A stretch of DNA of 64,000 bases, taken from Acidobacteriaceae bacterium (GTDB lineage Bacteria; Acidobacteriota; Terriglobia; Bryobacterales; Bryobacteraceae). The notes under the pieces are model-generated. The model searched no databases. It was given only the letters and a program-made list of their open reading frames with translations, and was not told the origin of the DNA. Position numbers and translations under genes: made by a program. This document shows positions 6,758 through 15,436 of the stretch, piece after piece (the first letter of the stretch is position 1; each line of letters opens with the position of its first letter). The stretch spans positions 29,059 to 93,058 of the forward strand of contig JAFAMD010000034.1 of the NCBI GenBank assembly GCA_019233755.1, in the 5' to 3' direction.

Positions 6758-7387
6758 GTGCCCCGCAAACTCTCTCCCCGCCAGATCTTCCCGCCCCGCG
6801 GCTACCACCACGGCAACCTACGCGCTGCGTTGATCGAGGCTGGCCTGAAATTGATTGAGGAACAAGGGGTTCGGGCACTTACGCTGCGCGAGATCGGCAA
6901 CCGGGCCGGGGTTTCACGAATGGCGGCTTATCGACATTTTGCGAACAAAGAAGCGTTGTTAAGCGCGATCAGCGAAGCCGGATTTGTGGAGTTCGCCGCA
7001 GCGCTCGAGTCTGCGCGCGAGCAGGCGGGCATGGGTTGCGAGGCCCGGTTAGCGGCTATGGCTGTCGCCTATGTGCGGTTCGCCGCAGAGCACTGGGCCC
7101 ACTTCGAGGTGATGTTTGGGTCCGGGGGCCGTTCCGGCGCAGCCCCGGGAGGCGCAGCCGCAAAGCGTGCGTTCGACGCGCTGGAACAGACGATCCGGGA
7201 AGGGCAGGAAAATGGAGAGGTGCGGCCGGGCAATTCTATTGCGCTGGCACAGGCAGCTTGGGCGCTGGTGCATGGAATCAGCACGCTGGGTATGGAAGGC
7301 GGAGCAAGAGGCCTAGCCATCGACGCAACATTCACGAGAATGTGTTCTGATTTTCTTTGGTCCGGTCTCGCGGCTCATAACGAGTAA
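6758..7387 (+). CDS. TetR/AcrR-family transcriptional regulator
   Basis: A repressor with an N-terminal helix-turn-helix (ALTLREIGNRAGVSRMAAYRHF, then NKEALLSAI) preceded by YHHGNLRAALIEAGL, typical of TetR proteins. The C-terminal region (WAHFEVMFGSG and the later helices) resembles the WHG-type ligand domain. GTG 6758 was chosen because the earlier in-frame ATGs at 6686 and 6719 are themselves parts of the operators. A longer protein from ATG 6719 cannot be excluded. It is divergent from a two-gene membrane operon. The three palindromes between them are the expected binding sites for control of both directions. Confidence 0.85.
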   Translation: MPRKLSPRQIFPPRGYHHGNLRAALIEAGLKLIEEQGVRALTLREIGNRAGVSRMAAYRHFANKEALLSAISEAGFVEFAAALESAREQAGMGCEARLAAMAVAYVRFAAEHWAHFEVMFGSGGRSGAAPGGAAAKRAFDALEQTIREGQENGEVRPGNSIALAQAAWALVHGISTLGMEGGARGLAIDATFTRMCSDFLWSGLAAHNE

Positions 7388-7474
7388 CAGTAATCCACTA
7401 ACTCCGCACAAAAATCCCGTAGTTATTCGCGTGTATCTGTTATGAGTTCAGGGTTAGCCTGAATATCTACGCTG

Positions 7475-8818
7475 GTGGATTTCTCAGTGCCATTCTCAAA
7501 ATTTATTACTGGTTTGACCCTTATTTCTTTCATTGCTGCGGCCGCGCCGCCAACGAATAAACTCGATTTATCGCGTTTCGTCGTCATGGGAGACTCACTC
7601 TCGGCCGGCGTACAGAATTTCTCGCTGCTGGATACACAGCAGCCTCATGGGTATGCAAGTGTTCTGGCGACCCAGCTTGGGACATCTCTGACGCTGCCGT
7701 CGGTTCCGTTTCCGGGAACGCCGAACGTGCTGGAGCTCGAAAGCCTGACGCCGTTCCCGATGGTCGCGCCGGCGCCGGGCACTTTGCCGTTTTTGCGTGA
7801 CAACCCAGATCAACAGGCGACGAATATCTCGGTGCCCGGCATCACAGTGGATCAATCGCTTCATCTGGTTCCGAGCCTCGCGCCGTCTGCCGGGCCAGTG
7901 GCGTCCTGGGCGTACATCGTGCTGAGCCTTCCAGGGCTGCCGGACCATCCCGCAGCCACGCAGTTAGAAGAGGCACAAGTCTTGAAGCCAACCACCGTCC
8001 TCGAGTGGGTGGGCAATAACGACGCGCTGGTACCGGCGCTTGTCGGCGACCTGAGCATGCTGACGCCGGTCGTCCAATTCGCGAATGATTATGAGGCGAT
8101 TCTCGACGCACTTAGCCGGACGGGCGCGAGGATTATTACAGCGACTATTCCGGACATTACGGAAGTTGCCTTCTTCACGTCGATGCAGCAGCTCTCGAAG
8201 AAGGCAGGCGTACCGGTATCGGTCCTGACAAAGGAATTGGGCACCCAGTCCGGCGATTATCTTCGGCTCAGTGCGATCCCGATTGTAGATCAGATCCTGA
8301 ACGGGCAGACGGCGGGACCGCTTCCCGCGAGCTGCCCCACTCCACTGCAGGAACTAACTCCCAACCCCATTCCGTGCGTGCTGAAGGCGGCTGATGCGGC
8401 AAAGCTGCGATCGACGATCGCGTGTTACAACTCGCTGATTCGGTTGGAGTCTGAATTACACGGCGCAATAACGGTGGACGCCAATGCCCTGGTAAACCAG
8501 ATCTACAGCGAGGGGTACAAGGTGAACAACCAGCTACTCACGACATCGTATCTGGGCGGCCTGTTCAGCCTTGACGGCGTTCATCCGACAAATACCGGCT
8601 ACGCCATCATTGCGAACAAGTTCATCGATGTGATCAACCAACGCTTCGGCACGAAGTACCAGCACGCCGATGTGGCGGCAATTTTTGCGGAGGATCCGCT
8701 GGCGAAGTACGTGCCAACTACGAAAGGTCCTTTGCCGCCAGTTCCGGCTGAGCCGGGTCCGATACAGGGATGTTCGTCGGTTGTGCCCCCGTCTGTGTTG
8801 TCTGCGTCCCGGCAGTAA
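7475..8818 (+). CDS. Exported SGNH/GDSL-type hydrolase
   Basis: A 447-residue esterase/lipase-like protein. A hydrophobic N-terminal segment (FITGLTLISFIAAAA) looks like a signal peptide. Block I is VVMGDSLSAGVQ with the nucleophile Ser, block III is WVGNNDAL, and block V is LDGVHPTNTGYAI with the catalytic Asp and His. The GTG at 7475 is the first start that includes the signal peptide. The protein is longer than a minimal SGNH domain, with insertions rich in Pro and Leu around residues 60-130. The natural ester substrate is unknown. Confidence 0.85.
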   Translation: MDFSVPFSKFITGLTLISFIAAAAPPTNKLDLSRFVVMGDSLSAGVQNFSLLDTQQPHGYASVLATQLGTSLTLPSVPFPGTPNVLELESLTPFPMVAPAPGTLPFLRDNPDQQATNISVPGITVDQSLHLVPSLAPSAGPVASWAYIVLSLPGLPDHPAATQLEEAQVLKPTTVLEWVGNNDALVPALVGDLSMLTPVVQFANDYEAILDALSRTGARIITATIPDITEVAFFTSMQQLSKKAGVPVSVLTKELGTQSGDYLRLSAIPIVDQILNGQTAGPLPASCPTPLQELTPNPIPCVLKAADAAKLRSTIACYNSLIRLESELHGAITVDANALVNQIYSEGYKVNNQLLTTSYLGGLFSLDGVHPTNTGYAIIANKFIDVINQRFGTKYQHADVAAIFAEDPLAKYVPTTKGPLPPVPAEPGPIQGCSSVVPPSVLSASRQ

Positions 8819-8973
8819 CTTCCTTCATGTAACGCGGCAGCCTGATGCTTTCGTGCTTCCGGATGGCACGGAAGTCATCGGCTGCCGCTTAACAGTGTTC
8901 CTAAGTCGTGGATGCTTCCCGGCCAAAACTGAAGACTGTGCTACGACTGAAGCTGGGTGAGTAAGCCAACGCT

Positions 8974-9825
8974 ATGTGGACGGTTCGGGAGACAACCGCG
9001 AAATCGATTCTGACTCCGGTGACCGGTTTTCTCAAAGAAGCGGGATTCACGCACTCGCTGACTCCAGCCCGGAACTGCACGTATGGATGCCTGTATTGTT
9101 ATGTGCCGACAATGCGGCTGTTCGGCGGGTTACAGCGTGAAGATTGGACGCACTGGGGACAGTTCACGACCCTCAAGACAAACGCAGCCGAGCTGCTGAC
9201 GCGGAGCAGACATGCGGGACAGGTAATCTATTGCTCGCCGCTGGTGGATCCCTATCAGCCAACAGAGCGTGAACGGCCGCTGATGCCGGACATCCTGCAG
9301 GAGTTGATTCGAAGACCACCCGCGGTGTTCGTGTTTCAGACACGCGGACCGCTCATCTTGCGGGACATAGACTTAGTCCGCGAGCTGGCGCAGGCAAGCA
9401 CGGTACGCATCAGTTTTTCGATCACGACGGACCGCGACGATGTGCGGCGCCGCTATGAGCCGCATTGTGAATCGAACCAAGTCCGCCTGAGAGCGATCAG
9501 ACAATTACGTGATGCAGGCCTGGAGGTATACGCGACGCTGGCGCCGCTATTACCTTGTAACCCGGAGGCTTTGGCGCAGCTAGCGATCGAAGCGTCGGGG
9601 CGGGATTTGATCGGCGACCCGCTGCACATACGGCCGACCAAGGCGCACGGTGCTACCACGCGTGAGACCGCTTTCGAGGTTGCGCGGCGTTATGGCGAAG
9701 AGAAGTGGCTGGAGCCGCAGTTTCAGATCGAAATCGTTGAGAGCATCACGCGCCGAGCGAAGGCGGCAGGTTTGGATTTCTCCGTGGGGCCGGCAGGCTT
9801 CGGGCGATTGGCGCGATTGCGCTAG
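8974..9825 (+). CDS. Radical SAM protein, spore-photoproduct-lyase-like (Rv2578c class)
   Basis: A 283-residue radical SAM enzyme. The 4Fe-4S motif is CTYGCLYCY, i.e. CxxxCxxC at residues 35, 39 and 42, followed by a TIM-barrel pattern with YCSPLVDPYQPTE, FVFQTRGPLILRDIDL and FSITTDRDDVRRRYEPH. These are shared with the SplB-like COG1533 group that often sits beside DNA-repair genes. The ancestral SPL activity is not assured, since many members lack the SPL-specific Cys. The gene converges on flgM with a 4-bp overlap of ends. Confidence 0.8.
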   Translation: MWTVRETTAKSILTPVTGFLKEAGFTHSLTPARNCTYGCLYCYVPTMRLFGGLQREDWTHWGQFTTLKTNAAELLTRSRHAGQVIYCSPLVDPYQPTERERPLMPDILQELIRRPPAVFVFQTRGPLILRDIDLVRELAQASTVRISFSITTDRDDVRRRYEPHCESNQVRLRAIRQLRDAGLEVYATLAPLLPCNPEALAQLAIEASGRDLIGDPLHIRPTKAHGATTRETAFEVARRYGEEKWLEPQFQIEIVESITRRAKAAGLDFSVGPAGFGRLARLR

Positions 9826-10016
9826 CCCCTGCCATCGCTAGCGGACAGATGAGCATCAATCATCTTCGCGCTGACCTTGGCAGGGTCCACGCGATAGGCA
9901 CCTTCGAAGAACTGGCGGCGAAGTTCAGCGATTTTTGCTTCCTTTGAGCAACCGCTGGCCCGAGCTTCGCGCTCTACGGCGGGCGCGGCGACGGCCGCGG
10001 CATTGCTCGTTCGCAT
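9822..10016 (-). CDS. flgM: Anti-sigma-28 factor FlgM
   Basis: A 64-residue protein with the conserved FlgM C-terminal half: SKEAKIAELRRQFFEGAYRVD, then PAKVSAKMIDAHL. FlgM binds sigma-28 and, in flagellated bacteria, is exported when the hook is finished. The ATG at 10016 has AGGA about eight bases upstream, so it is preferred over a GTG nine codons earlier. It is divergent from a FliA-type sigma gene 271 bp away, its expected partner. No flagellar structural genes occur in the window. Confidence 0.8.
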   Translation of the reverse strand: MRTSNAAAVAAPAVEREARASGCSKEAKIAELRRQFFEGAYRVDPAKVSAKMIDAHLSASDGRG

Positions 10017-10287
10017 ATCTCGTTCCTCTTTGCCTCTCTTCACCGATATTGTGCTGCACAGGAATTATCGCACCTGCGCGGCTCCTATTGTAGCCAAAGT
10101 AGCTCTCACTAACGAACAGAGGTAAGGACACCGAAGAGCTTCCCCATTAACCCCGGGGAGTAGAACGGCATATAACCGGACATACTCTCCTTCAGGAAAG
10201 AGCGGTCTGCAGTTCGCGCGAGCAGGCGCCGAAGAAAGGGTAGGCGCAGAACTAGCACGCCTGAATAACTGCCAGATAGGGGTAGTA

Positions 10288-11046
10288 ATGACCGCTCTTC
10301 CGCTTGAAGCTTGTGAGGCATCGGTAACTCGAGATCGCCGGGAACAACTGATTCTGGAACACCTTCCGCAGGTAAAGCTGATCGCCAGACGCATTCATGA
10401 GAGATTGCCGGTTTCCGTCAGCCTGGATGACTTGATTTCCACCGGCATCATCGGGCTGATTGCGGCCATTGACCGCTACGATGCCAGCCATGATGTGAAA
10501 CTGAAGACGTACGCAGAGTACAAGATTCGCGGCGCCATTCTCGACAGTCTGCGCGGGCTGGATTGGGCACCACGGCAGCAGCGCAGGCGAGCCAAGTTAA
10601 TTGAGCGCGCCATTGCGGCGCTCGAGCAGGAGTATCGCCGGGCGCCCACCGAGGAGGAGATTGCCAAGTACCTCGGAATCTCGACCGCGGAGTACCAGGA
10701 CTGGCTCACCGACAATCGAGGATTGACCCTGGGGAGCCTGGAAAATACGGGCGGCGAGCAGGATGGGGGCGACCTGCTGCGGTATCTGTCCGATTCGGAC
10801 GACAACTGGCCTTCGCAGATCGTGGAGCGCACGCATCTGGAGCGGCTGCTGGCAGAGAGCATCGAGAAAATGCCGCATATGGAAAAAACGGTTCTGAGCC
10901 TCTATTACTACGAGGAGATGACGCTGCGCGACATCGCCAAGATTGTGAATCTGCACGAATCGCGAATATCACAATTGAAGTCGCAGGCGATCCTGCGGCT
11001 GCGAGCGCACATCCAGAAGCGCTGGCCGACCGAGCGGGGAAAGTGA
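10288..11046 (+). CDS. fliA: RNA polymerase sigma-28 factor, FliA/WhiG type
   Basis: A 252-residue sigma factor with regions 2, 3 and 4. Region 2 reads LISTGIIGLIAAIDRYD and KLKTYAEYKIRGAILDSLRGLDW, the sigma-28 hallmark; region 3 holds APTEEEIAKYLGISTAEYQ. Region 4 contains MTLRDIAKIVNLHESRISQLKS. The start has a purine-rich stretch (AGGGGTAGTA) immediately upstream. It should control motility or a related late regulon and be held in check by the adjacent FlgM. Named by family; a WhiG-like non-flagellar role is possible. Confidence 0.85.
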   Translation: MTALPLEACEASVTRDRREQLILEHLPQVKLIARRIHERLPVSVSLDDLISTGIIGLIAAIDRYDASHDVKLKTYAEYKIRGAILDSLRGLDWAPRQQRRRAKLIERAIAALEQEYRRAPTEEEIAKYLGISTAEYQDWLTDNRGLTLGSLENTGGEQDGGDLLRYLSDSDDNWPSQIVERTHLERLLAESIEKMPHMEKTVLSLYYYEEMTLRDIAKIVNLHESRISQLKSQAILRLRAHIQKRWPTERGK

Positions 11047-11096
11047 GGGCGGAATCTTCAGCGGGCCTAACGATAACGACCTACTGCTGATGTTCC

Positions 11097-11930
11097 TTAC
11101 TGTTGATCCTCGCGGACAACTACATGCAGCGTCAGCGGCCGGTGATCACGCATGAGCTCGACGGTCACTGAATGCGCGGGTTCGCGCTGGCTGCGCATAT
11201 ACGAGGTGAGATCATGGGGACTGCCGACGCTGCGATCACCGATCGATGTAAGAACGTCGCCCGCTTTCACTCCGGCCTTTTCCGCGGGCGAATCCTTCTC
11301 GACGGAACGCACCAGTATGCCCCGTTTTACACCGAAGTACTGAGCGAGCTGCGAATCCATCGGCTCGCACCAGATGCCGAGCAGCGAATTCTTCCAGACC
11401 ATGATTGGGTTGGGAACGTCGATGAGGGGAAAACGCTCTCCGGACATCCAGGGACCGACGTCTCCAGGCGGGACGATGTTAGTAAAAGCCTGGACGCGTG
11501 GCGCGCGCGTCGTGATGACGGTGGTTTCCTGCCTGCCTTCTCGCCAGTACTGAACCCTGATCTTGTGCCCGGGAGGGGTTTCATAAACCAAGCGGCCGAG
11601 TTGCTGCGCCCCAAGGATGTTTTCGCCGTTGTAAGTGAGAAGAACGTCGCCGGTTTTGAGCCCGGCTTCAGCGGCCGGGCTGCCGGGCTCCACTTCCGTG
11701 ATCTCGACACCGCGCGCCTCTGCAAGCTTGAGAGCGGTGGCGCGATCCGGGTCGATGTCGGCGAGCCGGATCCCCAGGTAACTGCCGTTGGGGCGAAACT
11801 GTACCTGCAGCAGCGCGAGATCGTTCTGCGGATCCGGGACCGCATCCTGGCCGACTCGAACAGCGAAGGCGACACTCGCACCGAGAAGCACACCACCCAG
11901 CAGCGTGATGGATTTAAGGGGAAGGCGCAT
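11097..11930 (-). CDS. Exported protein with two PDZ domains
   Basis: A 277-residue envelope protein with an N-terminal signal/anchor (SITLLGGVLLGASVAFAV). The first PDZ is at about residues 50-135, with SYLGIRLADID and GSPAAEAGLKTGDVLLTYNG. The second is at about 190-270, with YFGVKRGILVRSVEKDSPAEKAGVKAGDVL. It looks like the tail of a DegP/HtrA protease, but no trypsin-like domain or GNSGG motif is present. It is third in the sigma/anti-sigma operon, 83 bp after the anti-sigma gene. A role in binding misfolded envelope proteins as a stress signal is inference. Confidence 0.8.
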   Translation of the reverse strand: MRLPLKSITLLGGVLLGASVAFAVRVGQDAVPDPQNDLALLQVQFRPNGSYLGIRLADIDPDRATALKLAEARGVEITEVEPGSPAAEAGLKTGDVLLTYNGENILGAQQLGRLVYETPPGHKIRVQYWREGRQETTVITTRAPRVQAFTNIVPPGDVGPWMSGERFPLIDVPNPIMVWKNSLLGIWCEPMDSQLAQYFGVKRGILVRSVEKDSPAEKAGVKAGDVLTSIGDRSVGSPHDLTSYMRSQREPAHSVTVELMRDHRPLTLHVVVREDQQ

Positions 11931-12013
11931 ACGGCAGATCTCCGGTTGATTTCCTAAAGCAGTATGACGGCGCAGCCGACGGTTGATTGGCTCCCGGCTG
12001 AAGATTGGACTTT

Positions 12014-12976
12014 TCAGTACTCATCGACAGACGCGTTTATTTCGCGGAGCAGCTCGAGCGCTCGTGCCTGGGCGTAATCATCGCTCTGCCGCTCAGACCG
12101 CACCACACCCCGAAGAAGGTCGATAAGATCGGGGCTGAGTTCGAGCTTCTGGTGATGCGCAGGCACCAGAATATCGATGGCCTGCGAGCGCACTTCCGGA
12201 CTCTGATCATGCATGAGCACGACCTTCAAGGCGCTGCGCGTGGGAGTATCGGCGGCAAACCGGCGCAGGCCTTCGAGTGCCTTCAGGCGCACACCGGCGT
12301 TGGGGTCATGTTGAACCGAATACAGCAAGGCATCGCGGATGTCGCTGCCGGATTGGTCTTTCAGCAGGTCGACCGAATCCACACGAATGCCAGGATCCAG
12401 CGAGTCTCTTGCCGCGGCCAGCAGCAGACGGCGGATCTTTTCGTCGTCTAGCGGGCCCTCAAACTGTTGCTCATCGATCTGATCGATGACGATGCGGACT
12501 TTCCCTGGGCCACTTTGCTCTACGTCGCGGATGTGCGCTGTGGATGGATTCAGCACTCCCATGGAAATTGTGCCGCCGCTCCGCGGGCCGAGCGTCAGGT
12601 CATGGCGATCGATCAGGCGGGCACAGCCAAAACCGATGAAAACAAGAAAAGAACCGAGCGCCACCTGCGCAGACCACCGATTTGGCGTCACGAACGCGAA
12701 CTTGGGCCAGCTAAAAGTAAAATGCGAAGTCCGTTTGCGCTCACCTGCTTCCGCCGCAATAGCGGCACGCAGACTTTGCCGGCAGCCGGCCAGCAGATCG
12801 AGAGGCACATCCCGCCGTTCGGAGTTGAGAGCCGTGTGCCAGCCTTTCTCGCGGGCAAGCGCGCTCTGGCAGAATGCACACTCGTTCAGATGCTGTTCGA
12901 GCTCTTCTTCCCGGGCGAAATCGAGTTCACCATAAAGATACAGGGAGAGATTCGTTTGAACATCGTGGCAGGTCAT
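12014..12976 (-). CDS. Zinc-finger anti-sigma factor with HEAT-like repeats
   Basis: A 320-residue partner of the upstream sigma gene. The N-terminus carries zf-HC2 HLNECAFC (H29, C33, C36) and a membrane helix at about residues 105-122 (VALGSFLVFIGFGCARL). The periplasmic part has helical repeats typical of HEAT/armadillo units: ALLYSVQHDPNAGVRLKALEGL, ALKVVLMHDQSPEVRSQAIDIL and LLRGVVRSERQSDDYAQARALELL. Its ATG overlaps the sigma stop (ATGA), showing translational coupling. HEAT repeats usually bind proteins, so the tail may sense a partner such as the downstream PDZ protein. That link is inference. Confidence 0.85.
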   Translation of the reverse strand: MTCHDVQTNLSLYLYGELDFAREEELEQHLNECAFCQSALAREKGWHTALNSERRDVPLDLLAGCRQSLRAAIAAEAGERKRTSHFTFSWPKFAFVTPNRWSAQVALGSFLVFIGFGCARLIDRHDLTLGPRSGGTISMGVLNPSTAHIRDVEQSGPGKVRIVIDQIDEQQFEGPLDDEKIRRLLLAAARDSLDPGIRVDSVDLLKDQSGSDIRDALLYSVQHDPNAGVRLKALEGLRRFAADTPTRSALKVVLMHDQSPEVRSQAIDILVPAHHQKLELSPDLIDLLRGVVRSERQSDDYAQARALELLREINASVDEY

Positions 12977-13599
12977 AGGAAGTCCCCCAAAGCGGCACGC
13001 ATCTTCTGAGTGGCACGAAACAGGCAGTTTTTGGCGGCTTCTTCCGTCACGCCAAGCGATTCCCCGATAGCGCGCAGGCGCATGCCTTGAAAGTGGCGCA
13101 TTTCGAAAACGACGCGCTCCCGGGGAGTGAGTTGCTCCAGGACGGCCTGAATCCGCTGGTTCACCTCGACGCTGAGAAGCTGCCGCTGCGGGTCCACATC
13201 AGCGCGCTGCTCCATGAGGAACTGGAAGCGATCCACTTCACCGCTGGCGGTATCCACCGACTGCCCTTCTTCTTTCCTGACTTTCCGCTTCCTGATCTGA
13301 TCAAGGCAGAGGTTCGCCACGATGCGGTAGAGCCAGGTGCTGAAGCTGCAGTCAAAACGGAACTTCGGCAGGTTGCGGTAAACGCGGAGGAAGACCTCCT
13401 GGTAAACGTCGCGGGCGTCCTCCTGCGAACGAAGCAGATTGTATGCCATGCGAAGGACGTTTTGGTCGTACGTCCGCACCAGCTGTTCGAAGGCTTCGGG
13501 CTCACCGCGTTGTGCGGCACGGATGAGTGCGTTCTCATCCACCCGCTGGGTCGCGCCCTGGACGGCCATTGATCCAATTATGTCGAGTTGGGCCTCCAC
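12973..13599 (-). CDS. RNA polymerase ECF sigma factor (RpoE-like)
   Basis: A 208-residue ECF sigma factor. Region 2 is FEQLVRTYDQNVLRMAYNLL, EDARDVYQEVFLRVYRNL and FSTWLYRIVANLCLDQIRKR. Region 4 is LEQLTPRERVVFEMRHFQGM, then LRAIGESLGVTEEAAKNCLFRATQKM. The GTG at 13599 gives the listed length; an ATG ten codons later is equally plausible. It is first in an operon with its HEAT-type anti-sigma factor and a double-PDZ protein, an arrangement typical of envelope stress responses. Confidence 0.9.
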   Translation of the reverse strand: MEAQLDIIGSMAVQGATQRVDENALIRAAQRGEPEAFEQLVRTYDQNVLRMAYNLLRSQEDARDVYQEVFLRVYRNLPKFRFDCSFSTWLYRIVANLCLDQIRKRKVRKEEGQSVDTASGEVDRFQFLMEQRADVDPQRQLLSVEVNQRIQAVLEQLTPRERVVFEMRHFQGMRLRAIGESLGVTEEAAKNCLFRATQKMRAALGDFL

Positions 13600-13653
13600 T
13601 CAACGATGGACGTGCAAAATCCGATTTCGTCACGGGAAGGGGGATTTCACGCT

Positions 13654-13680
13654 GCGCCGCCGGCGCTCGGCCAGCGGCGC
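13654..13680 (-). terminator. GC-rich hairpin after rpsA
   Basis: GCGCCGC and GCGGCGC form a 7-bp stem, extended by GG/CC inside. It lies 14 bp past the stop of the S1 gene in its transcription direction. No T-run follows, so it could be a Rho-assisted end rather than an intrinsic terminator. Confidence 0.4.
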
Positions 13681-13694
13681 AAGGTTGAGCCGAG

Positions 13695-15395
13695 TCAGCT
13701 CGCCAACTCAAGCTCAATCAATCGTTTAGTCGGATCGAGGTTCGCAATACGGAAGCGGCGTACCTGCCCGGCGCGGGCCATTTCCTTGGCCGGGCCTGTA
13801 GCGGAACCGCCCTGCTTCCACTTAGCGGCGAGCATGGCACTCAAGGAACTAACGTCAGCGGCCGGCTTCGTCTGCTCATTAGCGGATGGTTGCTCACCTG
13901 CCTCCGTGAGCTGGCAGGTAGCGATCACGCCCTCACCAAGCTCCACTTTGGCGCGATCGCCCTGCACTTCGACGAGCCGGCCGCTGACGGTTTCGCCGGG
14001 CTGGTGTTCCGAGATGTAGGTATCGACGGTGGTGGGTTCGAGCTGCTTCGTGCCAAGGCGAATGCGGCGGCGCTCACGGTCCACTTCGAGGACGATAGCG
14101 CGCACCGTTTGGCCCTTGGCCAGCTTTTCTTTCGGGTGGTCGAGGCGCTTCTCGTTCGTGATATCGGAGATGTGGATCATGCCCTCGACGCCTTCGCCGA
14201 GTTCGACGAACGCACCGAACTGGGTCATGTTCGTGACTGGGCCTTCGACTACGGACCCGACCGGGAATTTCTGCGGAACGGCTTCCCAGGGGTCGCCCAG
14301 GGCCTGCTTGTAGCCGAGGCTGATGCGGCGCTCCGCGGGATTGATTTGCAAAATGACGACTTCGACGCGTTCCCCAATTTTGAGCAGATCGCCGGACTTG
14401 CGGACGCGCTTATCCCAGGAGAGCTCCGAGACATGGACGAGACCATCGACGCCGGGCATCAGTTCGACAAAAGCACCGAAGTCAGTGAGTCGGGAAACCG
14501 TGCCGCTTATGCGATCGCCAACATGAAACGTACGCGCCGCGAGCGACCAGGGGTCTTCCAGGAGCTGCTTCAGACCGAGTGAAATCTTCTTGCTGGCGGG
14601 GTCGATCTTGAGGATTTTGACATCCAACTCGTCGCCCACCCTGACGACATCGCCTGCTTTACCAACACGAGCGTAGGACATGTCGACTACATGCAGCAGA
14701 CCGTCGACGCCGCCGAGATCGATGAAAGCGCCGAAGTCCATAAGAGTGCGCACCTTGCCATGCACCACCGCGCCTTCGCGCAGTTCGCTGAAGACCTGTT
14801 GGCGGCGCTGGGCCTGCTCTTCTTCGAGCACGACGCGCCGGTCAACCACCACATCTTCTTTTTCGACATCCAGTTTGGTGATGCGGCACTGAATTTCCTG
14901 ACCGACCAGCTTCGGCATCTCTTCGGCGTCACGAACGCCGCTGCGCGAGGCGGGCATGAACGCGCGCACGCCAATATCGACCCGGAAACCGCCCTTTACC
15001 TGCTCCGCAACAACGCCGGCGATGTTGTGCTTTTCCGCGAAGGCAGCCTGCAAACCGCTCCAGTCTTTAGGCCGCTCCACTTTGATGGTTGAAAGCTCGT
15101 AAAATCCCTCTTCATTGCGGGGGCCGGCGGAAACGTTGATGGTCGCGCCGACTTTCGGATCTCCCGCTTCGGTTTCCCGCCAGCGGGCGAGGGGCAGCGC
15201 CCCTTCGGTTTTACGGCCGATGTCGACCAAAATCGTTTCGGGACCGACAGACACAATGGTGCCCGTAACAGTGCCACCAGCAGTTTCGTCAGCATGTTGT
15301 TGCTCAAAACTGGACAAGATTTCAGCGAAGGTGGAGTCCTCTCGCGAAGCGGCATCTTCAACGGGTTTGGAGGGATCAAAATTCTCAATACTCAT
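13695..15395 (-). CDS. rpsA: 30S ribosomal protein S1
   Basis: A 566-residue RNA-binding ribosomal protein that helps load mRNA. Six S1-type OB folds are visible. The first two are divergent (GGTVTGTIVSVGPETILVDIG; VKGGFRVDIGVRAFMPAS). Three are canonical, each with a DFGAF or QFGAF core and a DGLVHVSELSW-like segment, and the last is degenerate and ends at the C-terminus. ATG 15395 begins MSIENFDPSKP; the upstream extension of the frame lacks similarity and overlaps the divergent histidine kinase. It is divergent from the kinase gene with 41 bp between starts. Confidence 0.9.
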   Translation of the reverse strand: MSIENFDPSKPVEDAASREDSTFAEILSSFEQQHADETAGGTVTGTIVSVGPETILVDIGRKTEGALPLARWRETEAGDPKVGATINVSAGPRNEEGFYELSTIKVERPKDWSGLQAAFAEKHNIAGVVAEQVKGGFRVDIGVRAFMPASRSGVRDAEEMPKLVGQEIQCRITKLDVEKEDVVVDRRVVLEEEQAQRRQQVFSELREGAVVHGKVRTLMDFGAFIDLGGVDGLLHVVDMSYARVGKAGDVVRVGDELDVKILKIDPASKKISLGLKQLLEDPWSLAARTFHVGDRISGTVSRLTDFGAFVELMPGVDGLVHVSELSWDKRVRKSGDLLKIGERVEVVILQINPAERRISLGYKQALGDPWEAVPQKFPVGSVVEGPVTNMTQFGAFVELGEGVEGMIHISDITNEKRLDHPKEKLAKGQTVRAIVLEVDRERRRIRLGTKQLEPTTVDTYISEHQPGETVSGRLVEVQGDRAKVELGEGVIATCQLTEAGEQPSANEQTKPAADVSSLSAMLAAKWKQGGSATGPAKEMARAGQVRRFRIANLDPTKRLIELELAS

Positions 15396-15436
15396 GACGG
15401 CGGGGATTCCCCTTATTCTGGCATAGAGCAAGCAAA

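Noticed and set aside
11172..11957. Long plus-strand frame opposite the PDZ gene
   Set aside because: Antisense shadow of a well-supported gene; no motif or ribosome binding site.
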